Of a DNA stretch of 64,000 nucleotides, positions 37,540-49,075 are shown piece after piece. A model generated the notes under the pieces. The model ran no database searches. It was not told where the DNA came from and saw only the letters and a list, made by a program, of their open reading frames with translations. Both the position numbers and the translations under genes were made by a program. This DNA comes from Calocera cornea HHB12733. Taxonomy: Eukaryota > Basidiomycota > Dacrymycetes > Dacrymycetales > Dacrymycetaceae. The first letter of the stretch is position 1; each line of letters starts with the position of its first letter. The stretch spans positions 1 through 64,000 of the forward strand of contig KV423964.1 of assembly GCA_001632435.1 (NCBI GenBank). Direction: 5' to 3'.

Positions 37540-39702
37540 TCAGTGGTTCGTAAAGTTCGTCTCCCCTCTCTGGAGCCCGCCGGTCATCATAAAATAGGCG
37601 GCCAAGATGGTTGCGCCGACCGCAACAACCGCGACACTAAATCTCATTCCCTCCGAATCTCTCTCTTGCCTCCCCTCAACCCCCAGCGCCTGCAGCGGCC
37701 CCTGGGGAGCACTGGCAAACACCGCCTGCTCAGCCTCCTCCCGCAACCGGACGCGCTCCATGAGCACAGATGTGTCCGCGCAGAAGCGGAGCATCTGTTG
37801 GTGGAGCGTCTCGTCTGGCTGGGCGTGGATCAGGCGCGTGCCTGCGTTCCCCTTCCGCGCGGGTCGGCTCGTGGGCTCATCCTGTCGCGGGAGCGGCGGA
37901 AGGGCGAGGATCACGCTCTGCTTCGCTGCTGCGAGCCGGCCGGTGTACTTGCTTTTGAACTGACGCTGTGTCAGCTCCTGAGCAACGATGGGGGTGGGTT
38001 GGACTCACGAGGTCACGTAGAGCATTGCTGCTCCAACGGCCCCTGGAAGGCCCGGGAAGAATCAAGCTGCGCACTTGGATCGCCGACGTCGGCCCGACCA
38101 GGTCGAGGAACGCCTGGTCGATCCCGTCCATCTTGACATGCACTAGTCACGCGTGAGCATCAGTCCGGGTTGTTAGAGGCAGAACGCAGCATACCGGTTA
38201 TGATGCTGCTCCCCGCAGGCTGGATCACCCCCGAGCGGGGGTGAATTCTGATCATGTCGCAGTAGCGCTGGGTGAACTGCACGGGGATACAGTCGTATTC
38301 GTCCACAAGGCGCTCGCGGAGCTTTCCACAGTGTATCAGGACAATCCTTAGGGATGGGACCGACCATGTGACTCACCTCATCACTCGCATAGTGGTGTAT
38401 ATAAAAGGCCACTGGTTTGGTGTTGTCGTTGTTGGTCAGGCGGAACTGTTGTTTGAGGCGGAGGGTCCCTGTACTCATTAGCAGCTTGCCGCGTACATGT
38501 CTTAGCCCAGCGCACTCACCCCGAATGCGGGCAAAATCCAGCATATTCCTATCAAACGTGAGCTCCCTAGGCGTCAACGCGCTGAGCGGGTCTCGCATCG
38601 CCTGCACGAAGCTCGCGGGCGGGCTGGGGATGCCCCCTGCCACGGCATGCCGGCGCGGCTGGGCGCTGTCCCGGCCAATACTGTCGTTCATAGCGTCCAG
38701 CAGTCGCTCGTCCTCGCTCGGCACGTGGTGCGAACGCGCATCCGCGTCAGAGCCATTCGCACGGCGAAGGATCTGCTCAATGACCGTTTGGGCGTCGTCT
38801 ACTTGCAGTTCGAGCAGACGGGAGGCCTCGGCGGATGAGGTGGCGTGGAGGAAGCGTCTGGTGAGGGCGAGCTCGGAGCGGAGCTGGTAGGATACTGCGT
38901 CCTCCTCCGGACCTGGGAAGTCCGCCTCAGTGTTGTTGGAGTTCGGTCGGGCGTTGACCGAGGAGAGAATGAGGAATTCGCCCGGGTCGTACCGGATCAG
39001 CGGGACAGTCTCCCCCGCATCCGAGCCGTCGCTCTCCAGCGAATTCGTAGGCGAAAGAAAAGGTATGGGGTGGCTCATGAGCGGAGGCGCAGCTTGGAAG
39101 GGACCGAAGCTGCTCTCCGAGGTGTGGGACATGGGGGCCGGAGGCGGGGTGCGTAGGGTCGGCCCCGATGGGAAGGGGATAGGAGAGGGGTGCACGTCCA
39201 GCCAGGAGCCGCTGGAGAGGCTGGCGTTGGGGGATTGCGGAGGCAGCGCAATAGGTAGTATGAGGGGAGCTGGGATGGACAGCTGCAAGGACCCGGCGTA
39301 TGGGCTCTCCTCTATGTTGGGCGAGGTGCGATCATCCATGGCCGGGTGATGAGACGAGCCTTGGTCATCCGTGTCCGGTCCTTCCAAGTAATAGCGCACG
39401 ACCGCCTCCATGTCCACCTCCAACCCGGGCTCCCCAGCATACATCTCCAGGATCTCCCTCGTCACCGATCGCTCGATCGCGGCTTCATCCACTATGATCG
39501 AGGGAATATGCTCGGGGGAGGACTCGGGGAGGGGGGCATCCGGAAAGGCGTAGATGAGGGAGTGCAGGGAGTTGGTGGTGAGCGAGTCGGCGAGCGAGGA
39601 GCGCGAGGCGTGCAGGTCGTCAGGTGGTAGGAGGGTGGGATGGACTTGAAAGGCCGAGGGGGAACGGTGTGCCGGAGGGACGCGGGGGCGAGGGGGTGCC
39701 AT
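37540..39702 (-). CDS. VAP/Scs2-like MSP-domain tail-anchored protein with long N-terminal extension
   Basis: Five exons (complement 38520-39702, 38377-38468, 38195-38321, 38009-38142 and 37540-37965) give about 653 residues. About 400 Pro/Ser-rich residues come first. Then a major-sperm-protein-like fold can be read: LRLKQQFRLTNNDNTKPVAF, QRYCDMIRIHPRSGVIQPAG and VHVKMDG. This matches the VAP pattern (strand, then Arg-Tyr-Cys, Pro-x-Ser-Gly, and a final strand). A charged helix and the membrane anchor FSVAVVAVGATILAAYFMM complete the usual VAP order. Such proteins sit in the ER and recruit FFAT-motif proteins at membrane contacts. The huge N-terminal extension is unusual for VAP. The paralog at 27196 lacks the MSP exons. 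Confidence 0.72.
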
Positions 39703-40417
39703 GGTGTATTAGGTGGGGTGGGGTAGTAGGGGAGGGTGGGTAGTGAATGTGGGGGGGACTGACCAGCAGTCGGGTGAGTGGGGGCGACAACGAGCAGAGA
39801 GGGGACGGGGAAGACGTACTGGCAGAAGGCGGGTGTATATGGGGCCGTCGACGAGGACGACGATGACGACGGCGGCGGACAAGGGCTTCCCCTGACAAAC
39901 AGGGACCGAACAAAGACAACAAGCGCGCTTCCCGGCAACGAGAAGTTACGGTGGACTGTCAGACAATACGAGGGAGGTGTCGACGATGCTGTTCTGGAGA
40001 AGATGTCGGGAGTGTCGAGAACTAGCCAGACATGTCCCTACCCCCACGAAAAGCGCACAGTTTTTATACTACCGAGTTTGTTGCAAAGGTTGTTTGACCG
40101 ACCCCCTCCAGGGGGTCGGTCAAACAACCAACACCGCATGGGCGCTCTGTCAAGTGTGGAGCGCAATAGACAGGGGTAAGGCCCTAGAGCTTTTAAAGTC
40201 GCTGATGATGCGAGTGAGAGGAGAAATGGGAAGCGAACAATGGTTGTTGCAGCGCGAAGAAGCCTGGCAAAGATGTGCACGTGATCATGATTATGTCAAG
40301 CCGGTTCTCGCCATCGACCCCGTGCCAAGCGTCTTCCCCGCATTCTGTGATCCCTCGCACACCATCTTCCCCTCCTCTCCCCTCACTCCTTCTTCTCCTT
40401 CTCCATCGCCTCCCATC
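39703..40417. promoter_or_regulatory. Divergent promoter region
   Basis: Shared upstream region of the VAP-like gene (minus) and the paraoxonase-like gene (plus). The first 250 bp resemble the leader of the paralog at 27196. A perfect palindrome lies at 40088-40129. Confidence 0.5.
40088..40129. repeat. 42-bp near-perfect palindrome
   Basis: Left arm GGTTGTTTGACCGACCCCCT, two C, then the exact complement of the arm. It is about 390 bp upstream of ATG 39702. Confidence 0.97.
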
Positions 40418-42183
40418 ATGCCCCCAAAATCCTCCCAACAGGCCCGCGAGCCGTCCTTTGCCGGCGTCATCACCATCTCCGTCCTCTTCTTCGCCGTCCT
40501 GGGAGGCGCGTACGTGAGCTGGTTCGGCCCCCTCCTGAGGAGGTTCGGCATGGTCCCATGGCGGTATGCGGACAGCTTCAACAATGGGCAGTGTAAGAGG
40601 GTTGAGGGTGCGCTCGTTGCCTATACTTCTTGTGAGATGGCGTTGACCCGGTGAATAGGACTAGAAGCATGCGAGAGTACGGCTCGCATTGCGTACCCCG
40701 TATCATAGTCCGCTGACACCGCCTACGTAGAAATAATATGGCACACGCCGAGCACAACGCTATATCTCGCCTGCTCGTCACTCGAGTCCCGACTCGGCTG
40801 GACGCCCTCAATGGACCACCTCGACTCGTCCAAGCGCTCCGCGTCCGATACCTTCTTCACCTACTCCCCCGTCACCGGCCTGGTCACGCGGCTGCGCATC
40901 ACTGGCTACCCGTACCCGGGCATGGGCATAAGCATGCACGGGTTCTCCCTTGTCCCCTCGGCCGAGGACCCAGACACGCTCTGGGCGTACGTGGTGAATC
41001 ACCGGATCCCCCGGGAGGGCGGGGCGCGGGACAAGGGCGCCGACAGCACTATCGAGGTCTTACGGGTGAAGGTGGGCGGGGAGGAGGCAGAGTGGGTGCG
41101 CACCCTGCAGGACGGAGGGGCGGTGCTGAGTACACCGAACGACGTCCTGGGAGGGCCGACGGGCGAGTGGGCGTACTTCACGAATGAGTACAGCGTCAAG
41201 ATCGGCTTGGTGCGTCCTTCCCCCCCCCCCCGCTGTCCGCTTCTCCAGTAGCTCCGCGGCCGCTTTGCGCGTATTGACGACCAGGATGGGCACGCCCATG
41301 ACGCGAAAGGTCATGATGTCGCCGTACTCGTCAGCCCAGCGCTTGCCCCCCCCCCCCCCCCCTGCAGTCCCTAGCTGACAAGGTATACTATGATAGGCAC
41401 GCCTGGGTGCAAGGCTCGGCTTGCCTGTAGGGGCGGGCTACATTGGCTTCTGCGACATCAACAAAGGGTGCAGCATCGCCGCACCCGACGTGCCCGGCCC
41501 GAACGGGATAGCGAGGGGGAAGGATGGGAAGGTGTGGGTATCCGCGAGCTTCCACGGCGATGTGCGCGCGTATGAGGAGGTCAGGCTCGGGGAGCTGAAG
41601 GAGGTTGATAGGGTCGTACTTGGTGCGCCTTCCCCGCTTGGTACAGTGATTGTGGAACGCTGGGCTGACTGTGCATAGATCGGTACGAGGACAACGTGAG
41701 CGTGGACGATAACGGCGATATGTTCGTCGCCAGTGCGTCCCTCCCCGGCTGTCCCAAATATGACATAGCTAATGAGGTGCATATATCCAGCATTCCCCCG
41801 CGCGACAGACTTCAAGCACCTCTTCGAGTCCTCCGGCCGAGGTCGCTCGCCCAGCACCGTGCACCGGATCTACCCGAACGCGAGCGCGCGCGCGGACCCG
41901 GCCGCTAAAAGTCAGTACGCGGCTGAACAGGTGCGTCCTCCTTCCCATTGCCATATCAAATGTCGGGATGGTGGGGCTGATGTGCTGTTTCTGTGTGTGC
42001 GGGACAGTTCTTCGCAGACGACGGGAGGGAGGCGAGCGGCGTGACGACCGCCGAGCATTGGGTGGAGGGGAGGATGTTGTTCGTGCATGGTACGCCTACC
42101 TCTCCTGCGATTGGCATGATATGATTGCTCACGATCTGAGTACAGGCCATATATCCAAACATTTGTTAGTCTGTACGTTCTGA
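40418..42183 (+). CDS. Paraoxonase/arylesterase-like six-bladed propeller protein, membrane-anchored
   Basis: Eight exons (40418-40607, 40659-40676, 40731-41209, 41397-41622, 41679-41732, 41791-41930, 42008-42089, 42146-42183) keep phase and give about 408 residues. The second exon is only 18 nt. An N-terminal membrane anchor (VITISVLFFAVLGGAYVSWF) precedes a calcium-dependent propeller of the paraoxonase/SMP-30 type: EACEKIIW, LYLACSS, MDHLD, MHGFSL, VLSTPNDVLG, TNEY, PGPNGIA and SVDDNGDMFVA. The Asn and Asp residues of the metal site (PNDV, PNGI, DNGD) are visible. Such enzymes hydrolyse lactones and aryl esters. The fourth intron, 41210-41396, carries an antisense P450 fragment between poly-C runs. 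The natural substrate is unknown. Confidence 0.85.
41220..41362 (-). pseudogene. Antisense cytochrome P450 fragment between poly-C tracts, in an intron
   Basis: On the minus strand 41344-41232 reads RWADEYGDIMTFRVMG then VVNTRKAAAELLEKR. This is the N-terminal segment of many basidiomycete P450s, the stretch after the proline-rich hinge. It is about 37 codons, has no flanking P450 sequence, and is bounded by a C12 tract (41220-41231) and a C17 tract (41346-41362). It lies within paraoxonase intron 41210-41396, which still has a normal CTGAC branch site and TAG acceptor. It is a captured or duplicated gene piece, not a functional gene. Confidence 0.75.
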
Positions 42184-42597
42184 GCCGGCTCGTAATGGAT
42201 GCTTCGCATCGCCGATTTGCTCTGACCTACTCGGAATATCGGCCCCGCGTGCCAGCTCGTCCTTCCTTCGACAGCACATCGTCCGCGGCGTCGGACACTT
42301 CAACAATCAACTGCTCTGGCTCCCTTCCTGTTACAACCCGGTACTAAGATGCACCTCCAATAAATCGGAATGACTGGACGATCCTCCTGGGCTTATCGTG
42401 CGCTCTGCAAGCCGGTTTGATCCACGCTGCGTAACTGCATCATCCCCCGCGACCTTCGTCCTGACACTGGAGCATCACGCCGATAGGGTATATGTTGCTC
42501 CCACCCCGCTGGCGCACACTGTATATAACGCGACGAGGTTCTGTTCTGGCACCGCCCTTCTGCATTCCTTCTGTTGCAACTGTGACGTCTGACAGCT
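42184..42597 (+). promoter_or_regulatory. Promoter region of DUR3 copy A
   Basis: A TATATAA box is at 42522-42528, about 70 bp before ATG 42598. A CTTATCG (CGATAAG) GATA-type site is at 42392-42398. GATA factors of the AreA/NIT2 type control nitrogen uptake genes in fungi, so nitrogen regulation is a reasonable inference. No other gene is seen. Confidence 0.5.
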
Positions 42598-45283
42598 ATG
42601 AGCGATACCGTTGCAACTGTCCTGCCCCAAGGCGCGGGGTACGGCGTCGTCGTCGGCATCGGCCTCTTCTTCTCCGCACTCATGATCGGCATCACGGCCG
42701 TGCAAGGACGATACACCGCGTTCAAGCCGACCAACGCCGAAGGTCAGGAACAGTGATACTGACGAATATGAAGCTCAAGCTTATCCTTCATATCACAGAG
42801 TTTTCTAGCGCTTCAAGGAGCGTCAAGCCCGGGCTGATCGCCGCTGGGATCGTCTCCGCCTGGACGTGGGCAGCAACCCTGCTGTACGTATTTCCTTGAA
42901 GCCCTTTGAGCAAAGATCGATCTTCTCTATTCGGCAAGGCAATCCTCGGCCGTAGCGTACGAATATGGCATCTCCGGCCCGTGGTGGTATGCCTCAGGGG
43001 CGACCGTCCAAGTCTTGCTGTTCGCCATGCTCGCCGCGAAGCTGAAGATGAATGCGCCGAACGCGCATACATGGCTCGAGATCGTGGGCGTGCGATGGGG
43101 CACGGCCCCGCATCTCATTTTGATGTTCTTCGGCTTGGCCACTAATATCATCGTCTCGTCCATGCTCATCCTCGGCGGATCGGCGACGGTCACTGTAAGA
43201 TCTCACATTGTAGTCCAGATCCAGTTGATCTGATGCCTCTCATAGTCCCTGACTGGTATGAATACTATCGCAGCTTGCTTCCTCATCCCAGTCGGCGTCG
43301 CTATCTACGTCGTGGTCGGTGGCATGCGATCAACGCTTATCTGTGACTAGTCAGCATTCCACCTGTACTCCAGAGCACATCACGCTGACATTCGAGCAGC
43401 ACGCACACGAGCGTTCTTTTCGCGATCATCTTCACGTTCCTGTTCAGCGTGTATGCCACGTCGCCCAAGATCGGAAGCATCACGAAAATGCATGAGCTGC
43501 TCACAGCGGCTTCAGCTTCCAATCCTGTGGTTGGAAACGCCGGAGGATCTTACCTCACGATGCGGTCTTTGGTATGTACAACGGATGCCATGATTATTCA
43601 CACCTGACTTGCATCCAGAACGGTCTGATCTTTGGCGTGATCAACATCATCGGCAACTTCGCGACCGTTTTCAACGACCAAGCTTATTGGCAAAGGGCAA
43701 TCGCTTCCAAACCAGATACAACAGTCAAAGCTTATCTGTTGGGCGGCATTGCGTGGTTCTCCATTCCGTTCGGCCTTGCCACCACCCTTGGTCTGGCCGC
43801 AGTCGCTTTGAGAGGCGATCCGGACATGCGAGCGCTCTCCGCAGCAGACATCAGCGCCGGTTTACCAGCACCAACAGCTGCAGCTGCCTTGCTTGGTGCG
43901 GGCGGAGCCGCCGCGATGCTGGTGCTGCTCTTCCTGGCCGTCACGTCTGCTACCTCCGCCGAGCTCATCGCCGTGTCTTCCGTCCTGACCTACGACGTCT
44001 ACAAACGGTACATCAATCCGCATGCTACTGAGCAGCAGATCCTGAATATGGGACATTGGATGGTGGCATTCTACGCGATTGTCATGGGTTTCTGTGGTCT
44101 CATTTTCTACTACATCGGAATCTCGATGGGTTGGCTGTATCTATTCATGGGTACGATGCTCGGCTCGGCTGTGGTCCCGATCGCTATGTGCATTACATGG
44201 CGCAAGGCAAACAGGACAGGCTGTATGGTGGGCGCGGTAGGCGGATTGATCCTCGGGATCATATCGTGGGTGAGCACATCGCCTCCTGCCACAGAGAGCC
44301 AGACTGATACTGTTCCTGTAGCTTGTCACTACAGCTAAGCTGAATGATAATGTCATTACTGTTGTCGTAAGTCTCAATGATCCATTCCTACTCGAGGGCC
44401 TTCTGATCTCTTCATCTACAGACCACTGGTGGTACACCTTTTTTTCGCTGCCGTGCTCGGAGCATCATCTCACCGTATGCCCAGGCAACTATCCTATGCT
44501 TACGGGGAACCTGGTATCCATTGCTGTGGGAGGCATAGTTGCCCTTGTCTGGTCGCTTATTGTGAGATCCGTACTCAAACAGACGCGGCCAATGGTTGTG
44601 ACACTTTGTTCAGTGGCCAGAAGACTTCAACTTCGACCTCACACGAGCAATCAATCACCCTGACAAGCCAATCACGTCAATCGTGGAGGACGGAGGAAAG
44701 GAAGGCTCTATTCCTGAGAAAGCGAAGGGAGCGGAAAGCCAACAAAAAACCGTCCCTGTTGATGAGGAACATGCGTACGAATCAGCTCACGAAACTGGTA
44801 TCACTCAGTCGGCCGAACTCGATCGGGCCGGGCTGAAGAAAGCATACAAGTTTGCGACTTGGTAAGCCCATGTGATATGTCAAAGACCTTCGTCTCATAT
44901 CGGTATCCAGGTCGTCGGTCATTCTGGTAAAGAGCGATTCTTTGCATCGGTGACCGAGCTGATGCGTGCCTGATAGACCCTGGTCCTCGTTATCATCATC
45001 CCCATGTCTCTGTTTGGATCATCCATTGTTTACAGTGTGAACGGGTTCGGCGCGTGGGTTATCGTAGGTTTTATCTGGGCATTCCTTGCCGCGTTCACTG
45101 TGGTCCTGTATCCCCTCTGGGAGTCAAGAAAAGGCCTCGCTATGGTGGCAAGAGGCATTATCAAGGTCAGCTGTGGGGAGATGCAGTTTTGTATTGTTTA
45201 GCTGACGTCGCTTTCTGCAGGATATCTACAAGCCGGGCTCTGGCAAGTATGTGGAGCCATCGGCGGCGCAGAGCTCAGCATGA
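42598..45283 (+). CDS. DUR3: Urea active transporter, DUR3 type (copy A)
   Basis: Thirteen exons (starts 42598, 42799, 42939, 43246, 43400, 43619, 44322, 44422, 44485, 44614, 44911, 44977, 45221) give about 686 residues of a sodium:solute-symporter-family protein. Family landmarks are [19 protein letters not shown] at the start, [33 protein letters not shown], the [13 protein letters not shown] block, [21 protein letters not shown] and about 14-15 membrane segments. DUR3 proteins take up urea, and in yeast polyamines, with protons at the plasma membrane. A close tandem paralog follows at 46376. A 10-nt exon (44422-44431) and a 16-nt exon (44911-44926) are supported by phase and by alignment to copy B. 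Copy A has five introns that copy B lacks. Confidence 0.94.
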
Positions 45284-46375
45284 GGTTGTCAGTACATTAT
45301 TGCGGCCCGACCGCCGGCATGGCTTGCGGGCAAGACCGTGTATGGTCGGAATAGACGATTAGAATCGGCAATTCGAGCGTATCCCCGATACCCCGGAGAT
45401 CGATCTCCTGTGCAACAGCCGCCGGCCCCGGCCTTCTTACCTGGACAAGGCTCTCAGAAAAGCGTGGCTGGCCTTGGGTAAGATCGCCGACAAGATGCTT
45501 CTTGCATTGGTTGTCCCTTAATCCCAGTTTTCACACTCTCCACTCCGTACCTGAGCTCCAACTTGCATTTTTTAACCAACAATGCGCTTCTTATCGCGTT
45601 GCGAATGGTGGCTCGGTCGGTGTCGCGGCAGGAATAGACACAACCTTTGTCCCAAGGGAACATCCCGTGCACAGCAGAACGATAATGCAGCCAATGGTTC
45701 AAAGATAATCGCCTTTGAGGACCCTTGAATTCTTGGCTCTGTGGAGTTTTGGGCCACGCCGTTGGCTGATGTTGTGTAAGCAGAGGCACGGAAAAAGAGA
45801 CGCTTCCGAGGCAACACATCTCTTGGGCATCTGTCTCACTGTCGCTGAGCCAATGGACTCAACAACTGGCCAGCTGAAGATTTTCATTGGCCACTGTGCC
45901 GCCGACGGCGAGAAGGTTTTCGCCGAGAGAATCTTCCGACAACTCCGATGACGCGACGTTTAACCCCTACGGCGGTCGTGTGCACGACTTATCGGCGATG
46001 GCCACGCTCGCTGCTATCCGGTTCCGCGACTCCGCTGCTTCTTCAAGGGTTCTTGTGGATGACAGCGCATCACGCCGCCACGGCCAACGCGTGTCAGAAC
46101 GCACAACACCGTCTTCTTTGCCTTCCTATCTCGGTTTGCACTTTATTTGTCCATACCAAACTGGGAGTGACTCTGGTATCTTATCGTCAATGCTGAGCCA
46201 ACCGCAGAGCTCCAACTTCGAAGCTGTGGGGGCACTGAGGAACATGCTCGAGTGGAGAAGCTTTCAGGGCTCCGCACTCTGGGCGCCATAAATAGAGGCA
46301 CGAAATTTGAAGAAGTTTTCAACCACGCTCAGGATCGCGCTGAGGGGAACCATTGTCTCCTACGACAAGTCAACG
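45284..46375. promoter_or_regulatory. Region between tandem DUR3 genes
   Basis: It contains the terminator region of copy A and the promoter of copy B. A CTTATCG GATA-type site lies at 46180-46186, 196 bp before ATG 46376, nearly the same spacing as in copy A (206 bp). No gene is seen; short frames are not protein-like. Confidence 0.5.
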
Positions 46376-48776
46376 ATGAGCTCAGTTGCAACTGTCCTGC
46401 CGCAAGGTGCTGGCTATGGAGTCGTTGTCGGGATCGGCCTGTTCTTCTCGGCGCTTATGATCGGCATTTCCTATGTGCAGGGACGGTATACTGCATTCAA
46501 GCCAAGCAACTCCGAAGGTGTGTACGCTGGCATGTCATGTATAGGCTGAACCTTAGCCTGTCATACAGAGTTCTCCAGTGCATCCCGTAGCGTCAAGCCC
46601 GGTCTGATTGCAGCTGGTATCGTGTCCGCTTGGACATGGGCTGCTACATTGCTGTTCGTCGCGTCAATAAAAGCCGCGCTTAGAATCTGATTCTCTCTAA
46701 TAGGCAATCCTCGGCTGTTGCGTACGAATATGGCATTTCCGGTCCTTGGTGGTATGCCTCTGGTGCCACGGTTCAGGTGCTGCTCTTCGCAATGTTGGCC
46801 GCTAAGCTCAAGATGAACGCGCCGAACGCGCATACATGGCTCGAGATTGTAGGCGTTCGCTGGGGCACGGCCGCCCATCTTATCCTGATGTTCTTTGGTC
46901 TTGCGACCAACATCATTGTATCATCCATGCTTATTCTTGGTGGTTCTGCAACTGTCACTGTAAGATGCTCTGCCTTCGCCCAATTTGCAGCAGACTGATC
47001 TATCGACTAGGCTTTGACCGGCATGAATACCCTTGCGGCATGTTTCCTGATCCCTGTCGGTGTTGCCATCTACGTTGTGGTCGGCGGTATGCGCTCCACC
47101 CTGATCTGTGACTAGTGAGTTTCTGCGCCTTTCCAGATATCATGCGCTGAACGACGCGTAGCACGCACACGACTGTCCTGTTCGCCATCATATTTACGTT
47201 CCTGTTCACTGTCTATGCGACATCTCCGAAGATCGGCAGCATCAGCAAGATGCACGAGCTGCTTACGGCCGCCGCCATTACGAACCCTGTATCTGGCAAT
47301 GCCGGTGGCTCTTACCTGACTATGCGCTCCCTCGTAAGCTCCCTGTTAGATAAGGTTCATCCATTGTCATTAACATGCACATCCAGAACGGCCTCATCTT
47401 CGGTGTCATCAACATCATTGGCAACTTTGCCACTGTGTTTAATGACCAGGCCTACTGGCAGCGGGCGATCGCCTCCCGCCCGGAGACGACAGTCAAGGCC
47501 TACCTGCTCGGCGGCATTGCATGGTTCTCCATCCCCTTCGGTCTCGCTACTACCCTCGGTCTTGCCGCTGTCGCGCTCAAGGGTGATCCTGACATGGGTA
47601 TCCTCTCCCCCGCCGCTGTGAGCGCTGGTCTTCCCGCACCCACGGCTGCTGCCGCCCTCCTTGGACAGTCCGGAGCCGCCGCCATGCTCGTCCTTCTCTT
47701 CTTGGCCGTCACATCCGCCACCTCCGCCGAGCTCATCGCCGTCTCGTCCATCCTGACCTACGATGTCTACAAGCGCTACGTGAACCCGCTCGCAACGGAA
47801 GTACAGATCCTCAACATGGGTCACTACATGGTCGCATTCTTCGCGCTCGTAATGGGTTTCTGCGGCCTCATCTTCTTCTATATCGGCGTGTCCATGGGCT
47901 GGCTCTACCTCTTCATGGGCACCTTCCTCGGCTCCGCCGTCGTCCCCATTGCGCTCTGCATTACCTGGAGCAAGGCTAACAAATGGGGCTGTGTTACCGG
48001 CGCGGTCGGCGGTCTCGTGCTCGGTGTCATGTCCTGGCTCGTGGCCACCGCCAAGCTCAACGACAATGTCATCAACGTCGTTACCAGCGGCGGGAACTAC
48101 CCAATGCTCACTGGTAACCTGGTCGCGATCGCCGTCGGAGGAATCATCGCTGTTGTTTGGTCTCTGCTTGTAGGTGGATAGTGTGATTACTTCTCCTTGT
48201 GTTGACGTCTGGTGCAGGCCCCGGAGAACTTTGACTTTGATATCACCCGCGCGATCAACAAGCCTGTATTGGTCGGCGCCTCCGAGGGCCTGGAGAAAGA
48301 GGAATCGATCGAAGAGAAGAAAAAGACTGGGGAGAGCGAGCACAAGACTGTCCCCGTCGATGAAGAGCACGCGTACGAGTCGGCGCACAAGACCGGCATC
48401 ACGTCGGCGGCGGAACTGAATCTAGCCGGTCTGAAGCAGGCGTTCCGCTTCGCAGCGTGGTCGTCGCTCGTCTTGGTGAGTCCGCACCAGCGCTTCGAAT
48501 GAATACCAAGCTAATGAGTTGCAGACCATCATCTTGGTCATCATCATTCCGTTGTCGCTCTTCGGTTCCTCCGTCGTCTACGGAGTGTCCGGGTTCGGCG
48601 CGTGGGTGGTGATCGGCTTCATCTGGGCCTTCCTCGCCGCGTTCATCGTCGTACTGTACCCGCTCTGGGAGTCCCGTGCCGGCATCATCATGGTAGGCAA
48701 GGGCATCGTGAAGGACATGTTCAAGCCCGGCTCCGGCAAGTATGTCGACCCGGAGGAGGATGCCGTTCCCGCGTGA
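46376..48776 (+). CDS. DUR3: Urea active transporter, DUR3 type (copy B)
   Basis: Eight exons (46376-46517, 46569-46653, 46704-46959, 47011-47114, 47162-47333, 47387-48169, 48218-48475, 48525-48776) give about 683 residues, closely similar to copy A along the whole length. The same symporter landmarks are present, including [34 protein letters not shown] and SAELIAVSS. Two long exons replace regions that are split in copy A: the junctions SW/LV, VV/T, G/GN, W/SS and K/D carry introns only in A. Codons are more GC-rich than in A, as expected for a well-expressed gene. The two genes probably arose by tandem duplication and could differ in affinity or induction. Confidence 0.95.
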
Positions 48777-49075
48777 GCGAGCAATGACAGGATGACCTCG
48801 ACGACTTGATCTTCACGATGTGATGTGTTTATTCTTATGGTGCCTATAGGGCAAACTAGGGTGTAGAGTTTCTCGTAATGTTTGAAATGAAAGTAGCACC
48901 ACGGAGTGTGGTCGCGTGATTCGGATTTCCAGCGCACGCCATACAGTAGGTAGGGCCCGATCGCGCGATGCGTCTCCTGCAAAAATATTATGTGAAGACG
49001 TCTCACCAAGCAGCGGGGGCCGCAGCCCACCAACGCACTGCTATATCTCGCACTACTAACGTAACCTGTACCAAG
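48777..49075. other. Short spacer
   Basis: 3' flank of DUR3 copy B and promoter of the fRMsr gene. Nothing else was recognised. Confidence 0.5.

Noticed and set aside
40677..41209. Premature stop in the paraoxonase-like gene at about 40730
   Set aside because: It disappears when the 18-nt exon 40659-40676 is spliced to 40731 with GT-AG signals, giving EACEKIIW.
47357..48388. A 343-codon minus-strand frame across DUR3 copy B
   Set aside because: Antisense shadow of a conserved transporter exon with strong codon bias; its sequence has no recognisable domain.
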